From: Marinobacter alexandrii
Lineage (GTDB): Bacteria > Bacteroidota > Bacteroidia > Cytophagales > Cyclobacteriaceae
Length of the DNA stretch: 64,000 nucleotides
Reading direction: 5' to 3'
Assembly (NCBI GenBank): GCA_039984955.1
Contig: JBDWTN010000007.1
Coordinates: forward strand, 2,550,501-2,614,500
Shown here: piece after piece, positions 36,157-43,530 of the stretch
How the letters are laid out: every line of letters begins with the position of its first letter
Position numbering within the stretch: position 1 is the stretch's first letter
The notes under the pieces: generated by a model
Databases searched by the model: none
Told to the model about the DNA's origin: nothing
What the model saw: only the letters and a program-made list of their open reading frames with translations
Translations under genes and position numbers: made by a program

Positions 36157-36627
36157 ATGAATAATACACAATTAGAGCTGGATTATAATCCAATTTTAGG
36201 ATTTAAACTTCTGAAACATTCAGAACTCAAACCACATGAAAGAGTGGTGACTGAAAGGTTTAGCAAATTGACTGATTACCTTAAATCATTGTCACCTTAT
36301 GTTATAATCCCATCGATTTTAGTAAACATTGAAGATAATGTGATAATAGATGGTCACCACAGGTTTCATGCATTGGTTTCATTGGGTTTTGAGAAGGTAC
36401 CGGTTACGTATATCAATTATCAACTTGATATGATTGTGACTGATTTAGAAGGTAATAAAGTATTGAAGTCTGAAATTTTGGAAGCTGGTAATTCAGGAAA
36501 TTTACTTGAACCAAAAACATCTTTTCATCACGTAAGAGATAAAAACGAAGGGTTTCATCCTATTATATTGCTGTCTACACTTTATTCGGAGATAAATTCA
36601 CTTCATGCTCACTCGACTGAAGTCTAG
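36157..36627 (+). CDS. SerK/SbnI-like ParB-fold small-molecule kinase
   Basis: A 156-residue protein of the ParB/sulfiredoxin-like fold. KPHERV (25-30), IIDGHHRFHAL (63-73) and the C-terminal GNLLEPKTSFHHV (114-126) match the signature pattern of the free-serine kinases SerK and SbnI, including a Glu at 28 where those enzymes have a catalytic Glu. It lacks the HTH part of plasmid ParB, so a DNA-partitioning role is unlikely. It likely phosphorylates L-serine or a similar hydroxy-amine for the neighbouring PLP enzyme. It overlaps the HAD gene by 23 bp. Confidence 0.7.
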   Translation: MNNTQLELDYNPILGFKLLKHSELKPHERVVTERFSKLTDYLKSLSPYVIIPSILVNIEDNVIIDGHHRFHALVSLGFEKVPVTYINYQLDMIVTDLEGNKVLKSEILEAGNSGNLLEPKTSFHHVRDKNEGFHPIILLSTLYSEINSLHAHSTEV

Positions 36628-37141
36628 TTTATTTTCGATATATGTTAAGATGCTATTCATATCTTATAGAACTCAACTTGCTGGGAAGAAAGTTGTAGTG
36701 TTTGACATTGATAATACAATAAGCAACACTTGGCCTTTATTGAAAGAAACATCTAAGAATTATGCGTTAACATTCAAAAAAGCAATACCATTTCCGTCAA
36801 TCAAGGATCTGATTCGCGAATATCATAGTTCTGATTACCAAGTACTCTACCTAACAGCAAGGAAGCATAGCTATTATAGAGTTACTTTAGAATGGATTAA
36901 AAAAAATGATCTTCCCTGTAAATATGGTGCTTTCCTGGTAAGAGCGCCCTTTAAGAAGCTTTGGTTTCTTAATAAATTAATAAAGATGGAATGCAGCGTA
37001 ATTTACTATGATGATTTATCCTATAATCATGAAAATGGGAGAGTGAAATTTTATGATAACATTGTAGAAGAGGTAATGAAATTGGATTTGAAGTTCTATG
37101 GATATGAGGATTTAATAAACATTCAAAGTACAGATGCTTAA
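36605..37141 (+). CDS. HAD-superfamily phosphatase
   Basis: A 178-residue HAD hydrolase. Motif I is FDIDNTIS with Asp34 and Asp36, motif II is the Thr of LTARK (84), motif III is probably a Lys near 118, and motif IV is YYDDLS (Asp136/137). A small cap or none is expected from the length. The natural reading is a small-molecule phosphatase in the same pathway as the upstream kinase and PLP enzyme, for example removing phosphate from an amino-alcohol phosphate. Overlaps genes on both sides (23 bp and 8 bp). Confidence 0.75.
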   Translation: MLTRLKSSLFSIYVKMLFISYRTQLAGKKVVVFDIDNTISNTWPLLKETSKNYALTFKKAIPFPSIKDLIREYHSSDYQVLYLTARKHSYYRVTLEWIKKNDLPCKYGAFLVRAPFKKLWFLNKLIKMECSVIYYDDLSYNHENGRVKFYDNIVEEVMKLDLKFYGYEDLINIQSTDA

Positions 37142-38192
37142 GAAAATTTTCAAATTAATTATAAACGTTTTACTGGTTCTTAGATATGGCCATTTTAAGA
37201 ATGTTTCATTTTTCAAAAAAGACCAGAGTGTTGTTTTATGGATTTGTCCTAGTAGACGGTATTGGATATCGGATAATTTTATAAAAGATTTTTCAGCCGC
37301 TTCAGCTCTTTCCAAGAGAGGTATAGGGGTGTATGTTTATATTGGAGATAAAATTGGGAGATTTGAAGGTAGAAATATTATGTTTTCTTTTGATAGAGGT
37401 GTAAACAAATTTGGATTCAAGAATTACCTCTCCATACAACATTACATAACTTCAAACCTAAGTAATCAGCGAAACCGGATTTACCCTAATTCACATGAAA
37501 TGAATCTATGGGAAAATAAGGCATTAATGCACCGGATGTTCGAGGAATTAAACATCAATACGCCGAAAACAGTGGTATTAGAATCTCTCAATGAGCCGAA
37601 TAGCAGGCAGTTACCATTTCCATTCCTAATTAAAGAAGAACATTCATTCTCTTCTCAAGGTATTCACTTGATAAATAATAAAGAACAGCTAGATCAATGT
37701 ATAAACGAAAAATTTTTAGAGAGAAATAAGCATATAATCCTCCAAAAACTCATAAACATGAGACGAGATCTTAGGGTTATTTTGGTGGGTGATGAAATTG
37801 TGTTGCATTATTGGAGAATAAACAAGTCTAAGGATTGGAAACCCACTGCCACCGGATATGGAAGTGAAGTGGACTTTGTTATGTTCCCAGAAAAATGGAG
37901 ACATTATATAATAGAAGTATTTAAAAAACTGAATCTAGTGACAGGTGCATTTGACATTACTTGGGAAAATGACGACCTTGAAAGCGAACCACTTATTTTG
38001 GAAGTTAGTCCAAATTATCAGCCTAATCCCGTAGTTGATGTATCCAAATTGAAGGTTCCTTATGGTGAATTCAAAAAGAAGATCGGTTTTGGAAAGAATT
38101 CATACACTAACCTTTTTGTAAAAACCATATTTTCGCAACAAGAAAAAATTGTTAATTATTTAATTGACGTAGATAATAGATTTAAACTCTAA
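37134..38192 (+). CDS. ATP-grasp ligase
   Basis: A 352-residue ATP-grasp-fold enzyme. FPFLIKEEHSFSSQGIHLI carries the ATP-binding Lys (about 167) and the flexible loop, LQKLI near 204-208 leads into the next strand, and LILEVSPNYQPNP (287-299) is the metal-binding E-x-x-x-N motif. Such enzymes activate a carboxylate as acyl phosphate and couple it to an amine. Placed after kinase, PLP enzyme and phosphatase genes, it is a good candidate to amidate a sugar uronate with a small amine. It overlaps the HAD gene by 8 bp and precedes pseB by 3 bp. Confidence 0.75.
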   Translation: MLKKIFKLIINVLLVLRYGHFKNVSFFKKDQSVVLWICPSRRYWISDNFIKDFSAASALSKRGIGVYVYIGDKIGRFEGRNIMFSFDRGVNKFGFKNYLSIQHYITSNLSNQRNRIYPNSHEMNLWENKALMHRMFEELNINTPKTVVLESLNEPNSRQLPFPFLIKEEHSFSSQGIHLINNKEQLDQCINEKFLERNKHIILQKLINMRRDLRVILVGDEIVLHYWRINKSKDWKPTATGYGSEVDFVMFPEKWRHYIIEVFKKLNLVTGAFDITWENDDLESEPLILEVSPNYQPNPVVDVSKLKVPYGEFKKKIGFGKNSYTNLFVKTIFSQQEKIVNYLIDVDNRFKL

Positions 38193-38195
38193 GCA

Positions 38196-39209
38196 ATGGA
38201 TTTGAATTCAAGATCAATATTAATAACAGGAGGCACTGGGTCGCTTGGCAAAGCTTTGACTAATCATATTCTTACAAATTACCCAAACATTGAAAGGCTG
38301 GTGATCTATAGTAGGGATGAACAAAAGCAGTTTCAAATGGCTCAAGACTACCCACAGTCAAAGTATCCGCAAATTCGTTTTTTTATAGGTGATGTTAGAG
38401 ATAAGGAGCGTTTGATTAGGGCATTTAAGGGTGTTGATATGGTCATTCATGCTGCAGCAATGAAACATGTGCCAATAGCTGAATATAATCCTGATGAATG
38501 CATTAAAACAAACATTGTAGGAGCACAAAATGTAATTCATGCTTCGTTGGAAACGAATGTTCAAAATGTTGTTGCTCTTTCTACCGATAAGGCCTGTGCA
38601 CCTATAAATTTGTACGGAGCAACTAAGCTTACATCTGATAAACTATTTGTAGCAGCAAATAATATTAAGGGAGACAACCCTATTCGATTTTCTGTTGTAA
38701 GATACGGAAATGTAATGGGGTCGAACGGATCAGTGATTCCGTTTTTTCTAAACAAAAGAAAAGAGGGAATACTACCAATCACTGATACCAATATGACAAG
38801 GTTTAACATATCACTTCAAGGAGGAGTTGATATGGTTATGCATGCTCTGGACTTGGCTTGGGGAGGGGAGTTATTTGTTCCAAAAATTCCATCATACAAA
38901 ATTCTTGATGTAGCAGAAGCAATAGGTCCTGAATGTGAGAAGCCAGTCGTTGGAATTCGTCCTGGGGAAAAGGTTCACGAAGAAATGATAACAGCCTCAG
39001 ATTCCTTTTATACCTATGATCTAGGAAAGTATTATGCAATTATTCCAGCTACACTCTCATGGGATTTAAACGAATTTATTAAAACATTCAAAGCAGAAAA
39101 GGTTCAAGAGGGATTTAGCTACTCTTCCGGTGAAAATACAGAATGGGAGACCGTTGAGACACTTAGGAACTTGATAAAGGAACATGTTGATCCAGAATTC
39201 AAGGTATGA
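38196..39209 (+). CDS. pseB: UDP-GlcNAc 4,6-dehydratase (inverting)
   Basis: A 337-residue enzyme of the PseB/FlaA1 group that starts CMP-pseudaminic acid synthesis by converting UDP-GlcNAc to the 4-keto-6-deoxy-L-arabino sugar. GGTGSLGKAL is the NADP loop. VVALSTDKACAPINLYGATK contains the Asp/Lys/Tyr active-site residues characteristic of this subfamily. SVVRYGNVMGSNGSVIP follows. Overlaps pseC by 4 bp. Confidence 0.9.
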   Translation: MDLNSRSILITGGTGSLGKALTNHILTNYPNIERLVIYSRDEQKQFQMAQDYPQSKYPQIRFFIGDVRDKERLIRAFKGVDMVIHAAAMKHVPIAEYNPDECIKTNIVGAQNVIHASLETNVQNVVALSTDKACAPINLYGATKLTSDKLFVAANNIKGDNPIRFSVVRYGNVMGSNGSVIPFFLNKRKEGILPITDTNMTRFNISLQGGVDMVMHALDLAWGGELFVPKIPSYKILDVAEAIGPECEKPVVGIRPGEKVHEEMITASDSFYTYDLGKYYAIIPATLSWDLNEFIKTFKAEKVQEGFSYSSGENTEWETVETLRNLIKEHVDPEFKV

Positions 39210-40405
39210 AAAAAAGAAGTATTCCTTATGGCAAACAGCAAATCACAGATCAAGATGTAAAAGCAGTTGTTGAAGCACTTACTTCAGATTTTTTAACTCA
39301 GGGCCCACGCATTAAGGAATTTGAAGTCGAGTTTGCCAAATATGTTGAGTCTGATTTTGCAGTAGCAGTATCTAATGGAACTGCTGCTTTACATCTTTCA
39401 GCACTGTCGTTGGATTTAAGACCAGGACAGAAGGTAATTACCTCTCCGATTACATTTTCGGCCTCAGCAAATTGTATCCAATATTGTGGTGCAGAAGTTG
39501 TTTTTGTGGACATTGACCCTGAAACATATCTTTTGGATTTGGATAAAGTAACTGAGTTGCTGAAGAAATCATCTGAAAATGAATTTGTGGGAATTATTCC
39601 GGTTGATTTGGCAGGTAGAGCTGTTGATCTACAACGATTGAGAGAAATAGCTGACGAATATAGTTTATGGATCATTGAGGATTCTTGCCATGCTCCAGGG
39701 GGATTTTTCGTTGATAATCAGAGCAAAAAGCAATTTTGCGGGAATGGGTCATTTGCTGATATGTCTATATTTTCATTTCATCCCGTAAAACATATTGCCG
39801 CTGGAGAAGGAGGCATGATTACTACGAATGATGAAAAACTATACAATAGGCTATTGGACCTTCGAACCCATGGAATCACAAAAAATCCTAATCGATTTGT
39901 AAACGAACAAAGCCTAGCTGTAGGTAAGCAACATACGTCACCTGACTGGCCCGAATGGTATATGGAGATGCAAGAGTTGGGTTACAATTATAGACTCACA
40001 GATTTTCAGGCTGCTCTAGGACAAAGTCAACTGAAACGTGCAGATGAAGGTGTAGCCAAAAGAAGAGAAATAGCTGCACAATATTATAAATCATTTGAAG
40101 GAAAATCCTTTATTCTGGGGCAGTCAGGAATTGTATATGGTCATGCGTACCATTTGTACGTCATAGAAGTGAACGATCGACTTGGTCTATATAATTATTT
40201 AAGAACTAAAGATATTTATTGTCAGATTCACTATATCCCAGTCCACTTGATGCCATATTACGGGAAATTGGGTTGGAAAAAAGGAGATCTCCCACATGCT
40301 GAGAATTATTACAAATCATGCTTGAGTCTACCAATGTTTCCCTCATTGACTGAAGAAGAACAGGCCTTTGTTATTGACACAATTTGTAAATATTACAATG
40401 AGTAA
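39206..40405 (+). CDS. pseC: UDP-4-amino-4,6-dideoxy-N-acetyl-L-altrosamine transaminase
   Basis: A 399-residue PLP aminotransferase of the DegT/DnrJ/EryC1 family. SIPYGKQQITDQDVKAV at the start, SNGTAALHLSAL, VDLAGRAVDL, EDSCHAPGG and FSFHPVKHIAAGEGGM (Schiff-base Lys) fit PseC. It aminates C4 of the PseB product. pseF begins inside its last codons. Confidence 0.9.
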   Translation: MKKRSIPYGKQQITDQDVKAVVEALTSDFLTQGPRIKEFEVEFAKYVESDFAVAVSNGTAALHLSALSLDLRPGQKVITSPITFSASANCIQYCGAEVVFVDIDPETYLLDLDKVTELLKKSSENEFVGIIPVDLAGRAVDLQRLREIADEYSLWIIEDSCHAPGGFFVDNQSKKQFCGNGSFADMSIFSFHPVKHIAAGEGGMITTNDEKLYNRLLDLRTHGITKNPNRFVNEQSLAVGKQHTSPDWPEWYMEMQELGYNYRLTDFQAALGQSQLKRADEGVAKRREIAAQYYKSFEGKSFILGQSGIVYGHAYHLYVIEVNDRLGLYNYLRTKDIYCQIHYIPVHLMPYYGKLGWKKGDLPHAENYYKSCLSLPMFPSLTEEEQAFVIDTICKYYNE

Positions 40406-41093
40406 CATTTGTATTATACCAGCAAGGGGGGGGAGTAAGAGAATTCCAAGAAAGAATATTAAACAGTTTTTTGGTAAGCCAATAATTTCTTACAGCATTG
40501 AGGTGGCAAAAAGATCGCAGCTTTTTGATGAGATTATGGTTTCGACCGATGATGAAGAAATTGCTAAAATTGCGAAAGAAAATGGAGCTAAAGTCCCCTT
40601 TTTGAGATCAGCGGAAAGAGCGGATGATTTCACTACAACCGCGGAAGTTCTTGTTGAAGTTTTAGATAGATATAAAGAATTGGATAAATCATTCAAATAT
40701 GTTTGTTGCTTGTATCCAGCGGCTCCTCTTGTCAGTTTCGAGGGTTTAATTCAAGGGTTTAATAAATTGCATACTGAAAAGAGAGATAGCGTGCTACCTG
40801 TTACTTCTTTCACTTATCCTATTTGGCGAAGTTTGAGACAACTTTCAAACGGTAGTGTAGAATTGATTTGGCCTAATTTTCAAGATAGTAGATCTCAAGA
40901 TTTAGAAAAAACGTATCATGATACAGGCCAATGGTATTGGCTTAATTATGAATTATTTATTCATAACAAAAAGCTGTTTACCAAAAATAGCGGTATGATT
41001 GAATTATCACAGATGGAGGTTCAAGACATAGATGAATTGACTGATTGGAAAATGGCGGAACTCAAGTATGAAATATTACAAAATACTAGATAA
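40398..41093 (+). CDS. pseF: Pseudaminic acid cytidylyltransferase
   Basis: A 231-residue CMP-sugar synthetase. IIPARGGSKRIPRKNIK is the CTP-binding signature, with LRSAERADDFTTTAEV and PAAPLV downstream. I chose ATG 40398, which overlaps the pseC stop by 8 bp and puts the signature six residues from the N-terminus; the frame is open 10 codons further up. The ARGGSK codons contain a run of eight G (40426-40433), so one slipped base would abolish the enzyme. Overlaps the next gene by 26 bp. Confidence 0.9.
   Translation: MSNICIIPARGGSKRIPRKNIKQFFGKPIISYSIEVAKRSQLFDEIMVSTDDEEIAKIAKENGAKVPFLRSAERADDFTTTAEVLVEVLDRYKELDKSFKYVCCLYPAAPLVSFEGLIQGFNKLHTEKRDSVLPVTSFTYPIWRSLRQLSNGSVELIWPNFQDSRSQDLEKTYHDTGQWYWLNYELFIHNKKLFTKNSGMIELSQMEVQDIDELTDWKMAELKYEILQNTR
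40426..40433 (+). repeat. G8 homopolymer inside pseF
   Basis: Eight consecutive G at codons encoding ARGGSK, near the 5' end of pseF. In an AT-rich genome that mostly uses GGA/GGT for Gly this is conspicuous. Such tracts are typical contingency loci when they switch glycan genes on and off. Confidence 0.9.
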
Positions 41094-41628
41094 GCAAGTC
41101 TTTAGTTCTGGAGATTATTCAATAGTTCCTATAAGATTGGAAGATCGTTACTTAATAATGAAGTGGCGAAATGAACAAATTTATCATTTGAGACAAAAGA
41201 ACTCTTTGACAAAAGAACAACAAGATGATTATTTCTCAAATGTGATAGCAAAGAGTTATGATCAAGTCAGCCCGCATCAACTTTTGTTTTCTTTTTTGAA
41301 AGAGAGTGAGTGTATAGGTTATGGCGGATTAGTTCATATCAATTGGATTGATATGAATGCAGAAATCTCATTTATAATGAATACTGAATTAGAAAAGTCC
41401 GGTTTCAAATCTATTTGGTCTTGCTATCTTGAATTAATTGAATTAATTGCATTTGATCAGCTAGAATTTCATAAGATTTATGTTTATGCTTTTGATTTAA
41501 GACCTCACTTGTATGACACACTTGAATCCAGTAGTTACTTTCTTGATGCTAGATTGAAGGATCATTGTTTTTTTGAAGGGTCTTTTAAAGATGTAGTTAT
41601 TTATTCCAAGATAAATCCAGGCTCATGA
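41068..41628 (+). CDS. pseH: GNAT acetyltransferase, PseH-like
   Basis: A 186-residue N-acetyltransferase. The WRNEQIYHLRQ helix near 31-41, GYGGLVHINWIDMNAEISFIM and the placement after pseF match PseH, which acetylates the 4-amino group of the PseC product. Sequence-level support is moderate. In the canonical order pseG would lie between pseF and pseH, but here pseF overlaps this gene directly. Overlaps the formyltransferase gene by 4 bp. Confidence 0.75.
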   Translation: MKYYKILDKQVFSSGDYSIVPIRLEDRYLIMKWRNEQIYHLRQKNSLTKEQQDDYFSNVIAKSYDQVSPHQLLFSFLKESECIGYGGLVHINWIDMNAEISFIMNTELEKSGFKSIWSCYLELIELIAFDQLEFHKIYVYAFDLRPHLYDTLESSSYFLDARLKDHCFFEGSFKDVVIYSKINPGS

Positions 41629-42488
41629 AGTTGGCATTGTTGTTATCGGGAAATTTAGGATTATCGATGGCGAGATATCTCTATGATAGAGACTACAACA
41701 TTGAGGCAATTTTAACAGACAAAAATTCTTCTCAAATACTAGATTTTGCAACGTCAAAAAACATTAAACTCTTTGTTGGCAATCCAAGAAAAGGAAGGTG
41801 TGAAAAACTTATTGAGGATGTCAAACCAGAAGTACTTATTTCAGTTAATTATCTTTTTTTGATTGAAAACGATTTGATTCAATGGCCGAGCAAAATTGCT
41901 TTCAATGTTCACGGTTCTTTGCTTCCTAAGTATCGAGGAAGAACACCTCATGTATGGTCAATTATTAATAATGAAAAAGTAACAGGGATTACTGCCCATA
42001 TTCTTGACGAGGATTGTGATGCCGGGGACATCCTTCAACAGAAACAGGTAAAAATTGAAAAAAATGATACTGGAGGAGATATTTTAAAGAAATTTGGGTT
42101 GCAATATCCTAAACTTATCGACAAAGTCTTAAGCAATATCAACTCGAATAAATTGCAAAGAATTCAACAAGATGAATCTTTAGCAACATATTTTGAAAAG
42201 CGAGTACCAGAAGATGGTAAGATTGATTGGAATTGGCAAAAGGAAAGAATAAGAAATTGGGTGAGAGCTCAGTCGTATCCATACCCAGGAGCATTTACAA
42301 ACTTTGGGGATCAGATTATCATTATTGACGAGGTTTCTTTTGATAATTATGGATTTCGTCAAAGTATGAAAAATGGAGAAGTGATTTCCGCTAACCCAAT
42401 AAGAATCAAAACCCCCAATGGGGTATTACTGATAAAAAAAATAAGAGGACAAGATTTCCAATTTTCAAAAGGCATGTTATTAAAATAG
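41625..42488 (+). CDS. Sugar N-formyltransferase (ArnA/Fmt-like)
   Basis: A 287-residue formyltransferase that uses N10-formyl-tetrahydrofolate. FNVHGSLLPKYRGRTPHVW carries the catalytic Asn94 and His96, and DCDAGDIL holds Asp132. The C-terminal part has DGKIDWNWQKERIRNWVRA and PYPGAF, as in ArnA-type sugar formyltransferases, not bacterial Met-tRNA Fmt. Located between pseH and pseI, it would place an N-formyl group on an amino sugar, probably a pseudaminic acid precursor or derivative. Whether it competes with PseH acetylation is unknown. Confidence 0.85.
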   Translation: MKLALLLSGNLGLSMARYLYDRDYNIEAILTDKNSSQILDFATSKNIKLFVGNPRKGRCEKLIEDVKPEVLISVNYLFLIENDLIQWPSKIAFNVHGSLLPKYRGRTPHVWSIINNEKVTGITAHILDEDCDAGDILQQKQVKIEKNDTGGDILKKFGLQYPKLIDKVLSNINSNKLQRIQQDESLATYFEKRVPEDGKIDWNWQKERIRNWVRAQSYPYPGAFTNFGDQIIIIDEVSFDNYGFRQSMKNGEVISANPIRIKTPNGVLLIKKIRGQDFQFSKGMLLK

Positions 42489-42489
42489 T

Positions 42490-43530
42490 ATGAAAATAGA
42501 TTCATTTAATTTCAGTACTGAACCAGGTGTTTTCATTATTGCAGAGTTATCGGCCAATCACAATGGAAGTTTGGATGTGGCAATTGAAACAATACATGCA
42601 GCAAAAAGAGCTGGAGCTGATGCAATAAAGTTTCAAACCTATACGGCTGATACTCTTACTATCAACTGTGAAAAGGAGGATTTTATTATTAAATCAGGAT
42701 CTATTTGGGACGGTAAAACATTTCATGAACTATATCAAAGTGCTTTTACTCCATGGGAATGGCATGAAAAACTCTTCTCTGTTGCGAGAGATCTAGATTT
42801 AATCTGCTTTTCATCACCATTTGATAAAACTGCAGTTGATTTTCTTGAAGATTTGAATACACCAGCGTATAAAATCGCTTCATTCGAAATCACTGATATC
42901 CCGTTAATTGAATATACTGCATCAAAAGGTAAACCAATTATTTTATCAACTGGTATTGCCAATGAGGAAGATATAGAGCTCGCGTTGAACGCTTGCAAAA
43001 GCATGGATAATAGTCAAATTGCGCTATTGAAATGTACTTCAAGTTATCCTGCACCAATTGATGAAGCTAATATGTTAATGGTGCAGGATTTCCGGAAACG
43101 CTATGGAGTAATTCCCGGCCTTTCAGATCATACAATGGGCAGTACGGTACCTATAGTTGCTACAAGCCTGGGAGCAAAAATAATTGAGAAACATTTCATT
43201 TTAGATCGTTCAATTGGTGGTCCAGATGCTACATTTTCAATGACTGAAGAGGAATTTGCTGAGATGGTAAGAGCTGTACGTGAAGCAGAAAAAGCCATTG
43301 GGAAGGTGGATTATGAATTAACAGATAAGCAAAGGGCGGGTAAATCATTTTCAAGGTCTCTTTATGCAGTAAAGGATATAGAAATTGATGAGACTTTTAC
43401 ATCAGAAAATATTAAATCAATACGTCCAGGCTTTGGGCTTCATCCAAAGCATTACTCTGAATTAATTGGGCAAAGAACGAAGCGGAAAATAGAAGCTGGA
43501 GAGCGATTGACTAGTGATGATCTTACCTGA
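42490..43530 (+). CDS. pseI: Pseudaminic acid synthase
   Basis: A 346-residue NeuB-family synthase that condenses a 6-deoxy-AltdiNAc-type sugar with phosphoenolpyruvate. The TIM-barrel has FIIAELSANHNGSLDVA, DAIKFQTYTADTLT, STGIANEEDI, LKCTSSYPAP and GLSDHTMG. The C-terminal antifreeze-like SAF domain (about 285-345) ends with AGERLTSDDL. PseI and NeuB are close; adjacency to pseB, pseC and pseF decides the name. The last 14 bp overlap the polymerase gene. Confidence 0.9.
   Translation: MKIDSFNFSTEPGVFIIAELSANHNGSLDVAIETIHAAKRAGADAIKFQTYTADTLTINCEKEDFIIKSGSIWDGKTFHELYQSAFTPWEWHEKLFSVARDLDLICFSSPFDKTAVDFLEDLNTPAYKIASFEITDIPLIEYTASKGKPIILSTGIANEEDIELALNACKSMDNSQIALLKCTSSYPAPIDEANMLMVQDFRKRYGVIPGLSDHTMGSTVPIVATSLGAKIIEKHFILDRSIGGPDATFSMTEEEFAEMVRAVREAEKAIGKVDYELTDKQRAGKSFSRSLYAVKDIEIDETFTSENIKSIRPGFGLHPKHYSELIGQRTKRKIEAGERLTSDDLT

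Noticed and set aside
36157-36627. Chromosome- or plasmid-partitioning ParB
   Set aside because: No HTH domain, no parA partner and no parS; the SerK/SbnI-type motifs and metabolic neighbours fit a kinase better.
36605-37141. HAD protein as the missing PseG replacement
   Set aside because: PseG is a GT-B-like UDP-sugar hydrolase; a small HAD phosphatase would not cleave UDP-sugars in the needed way, and it is embedded in the kinase/PLP/ATP-grasp block.
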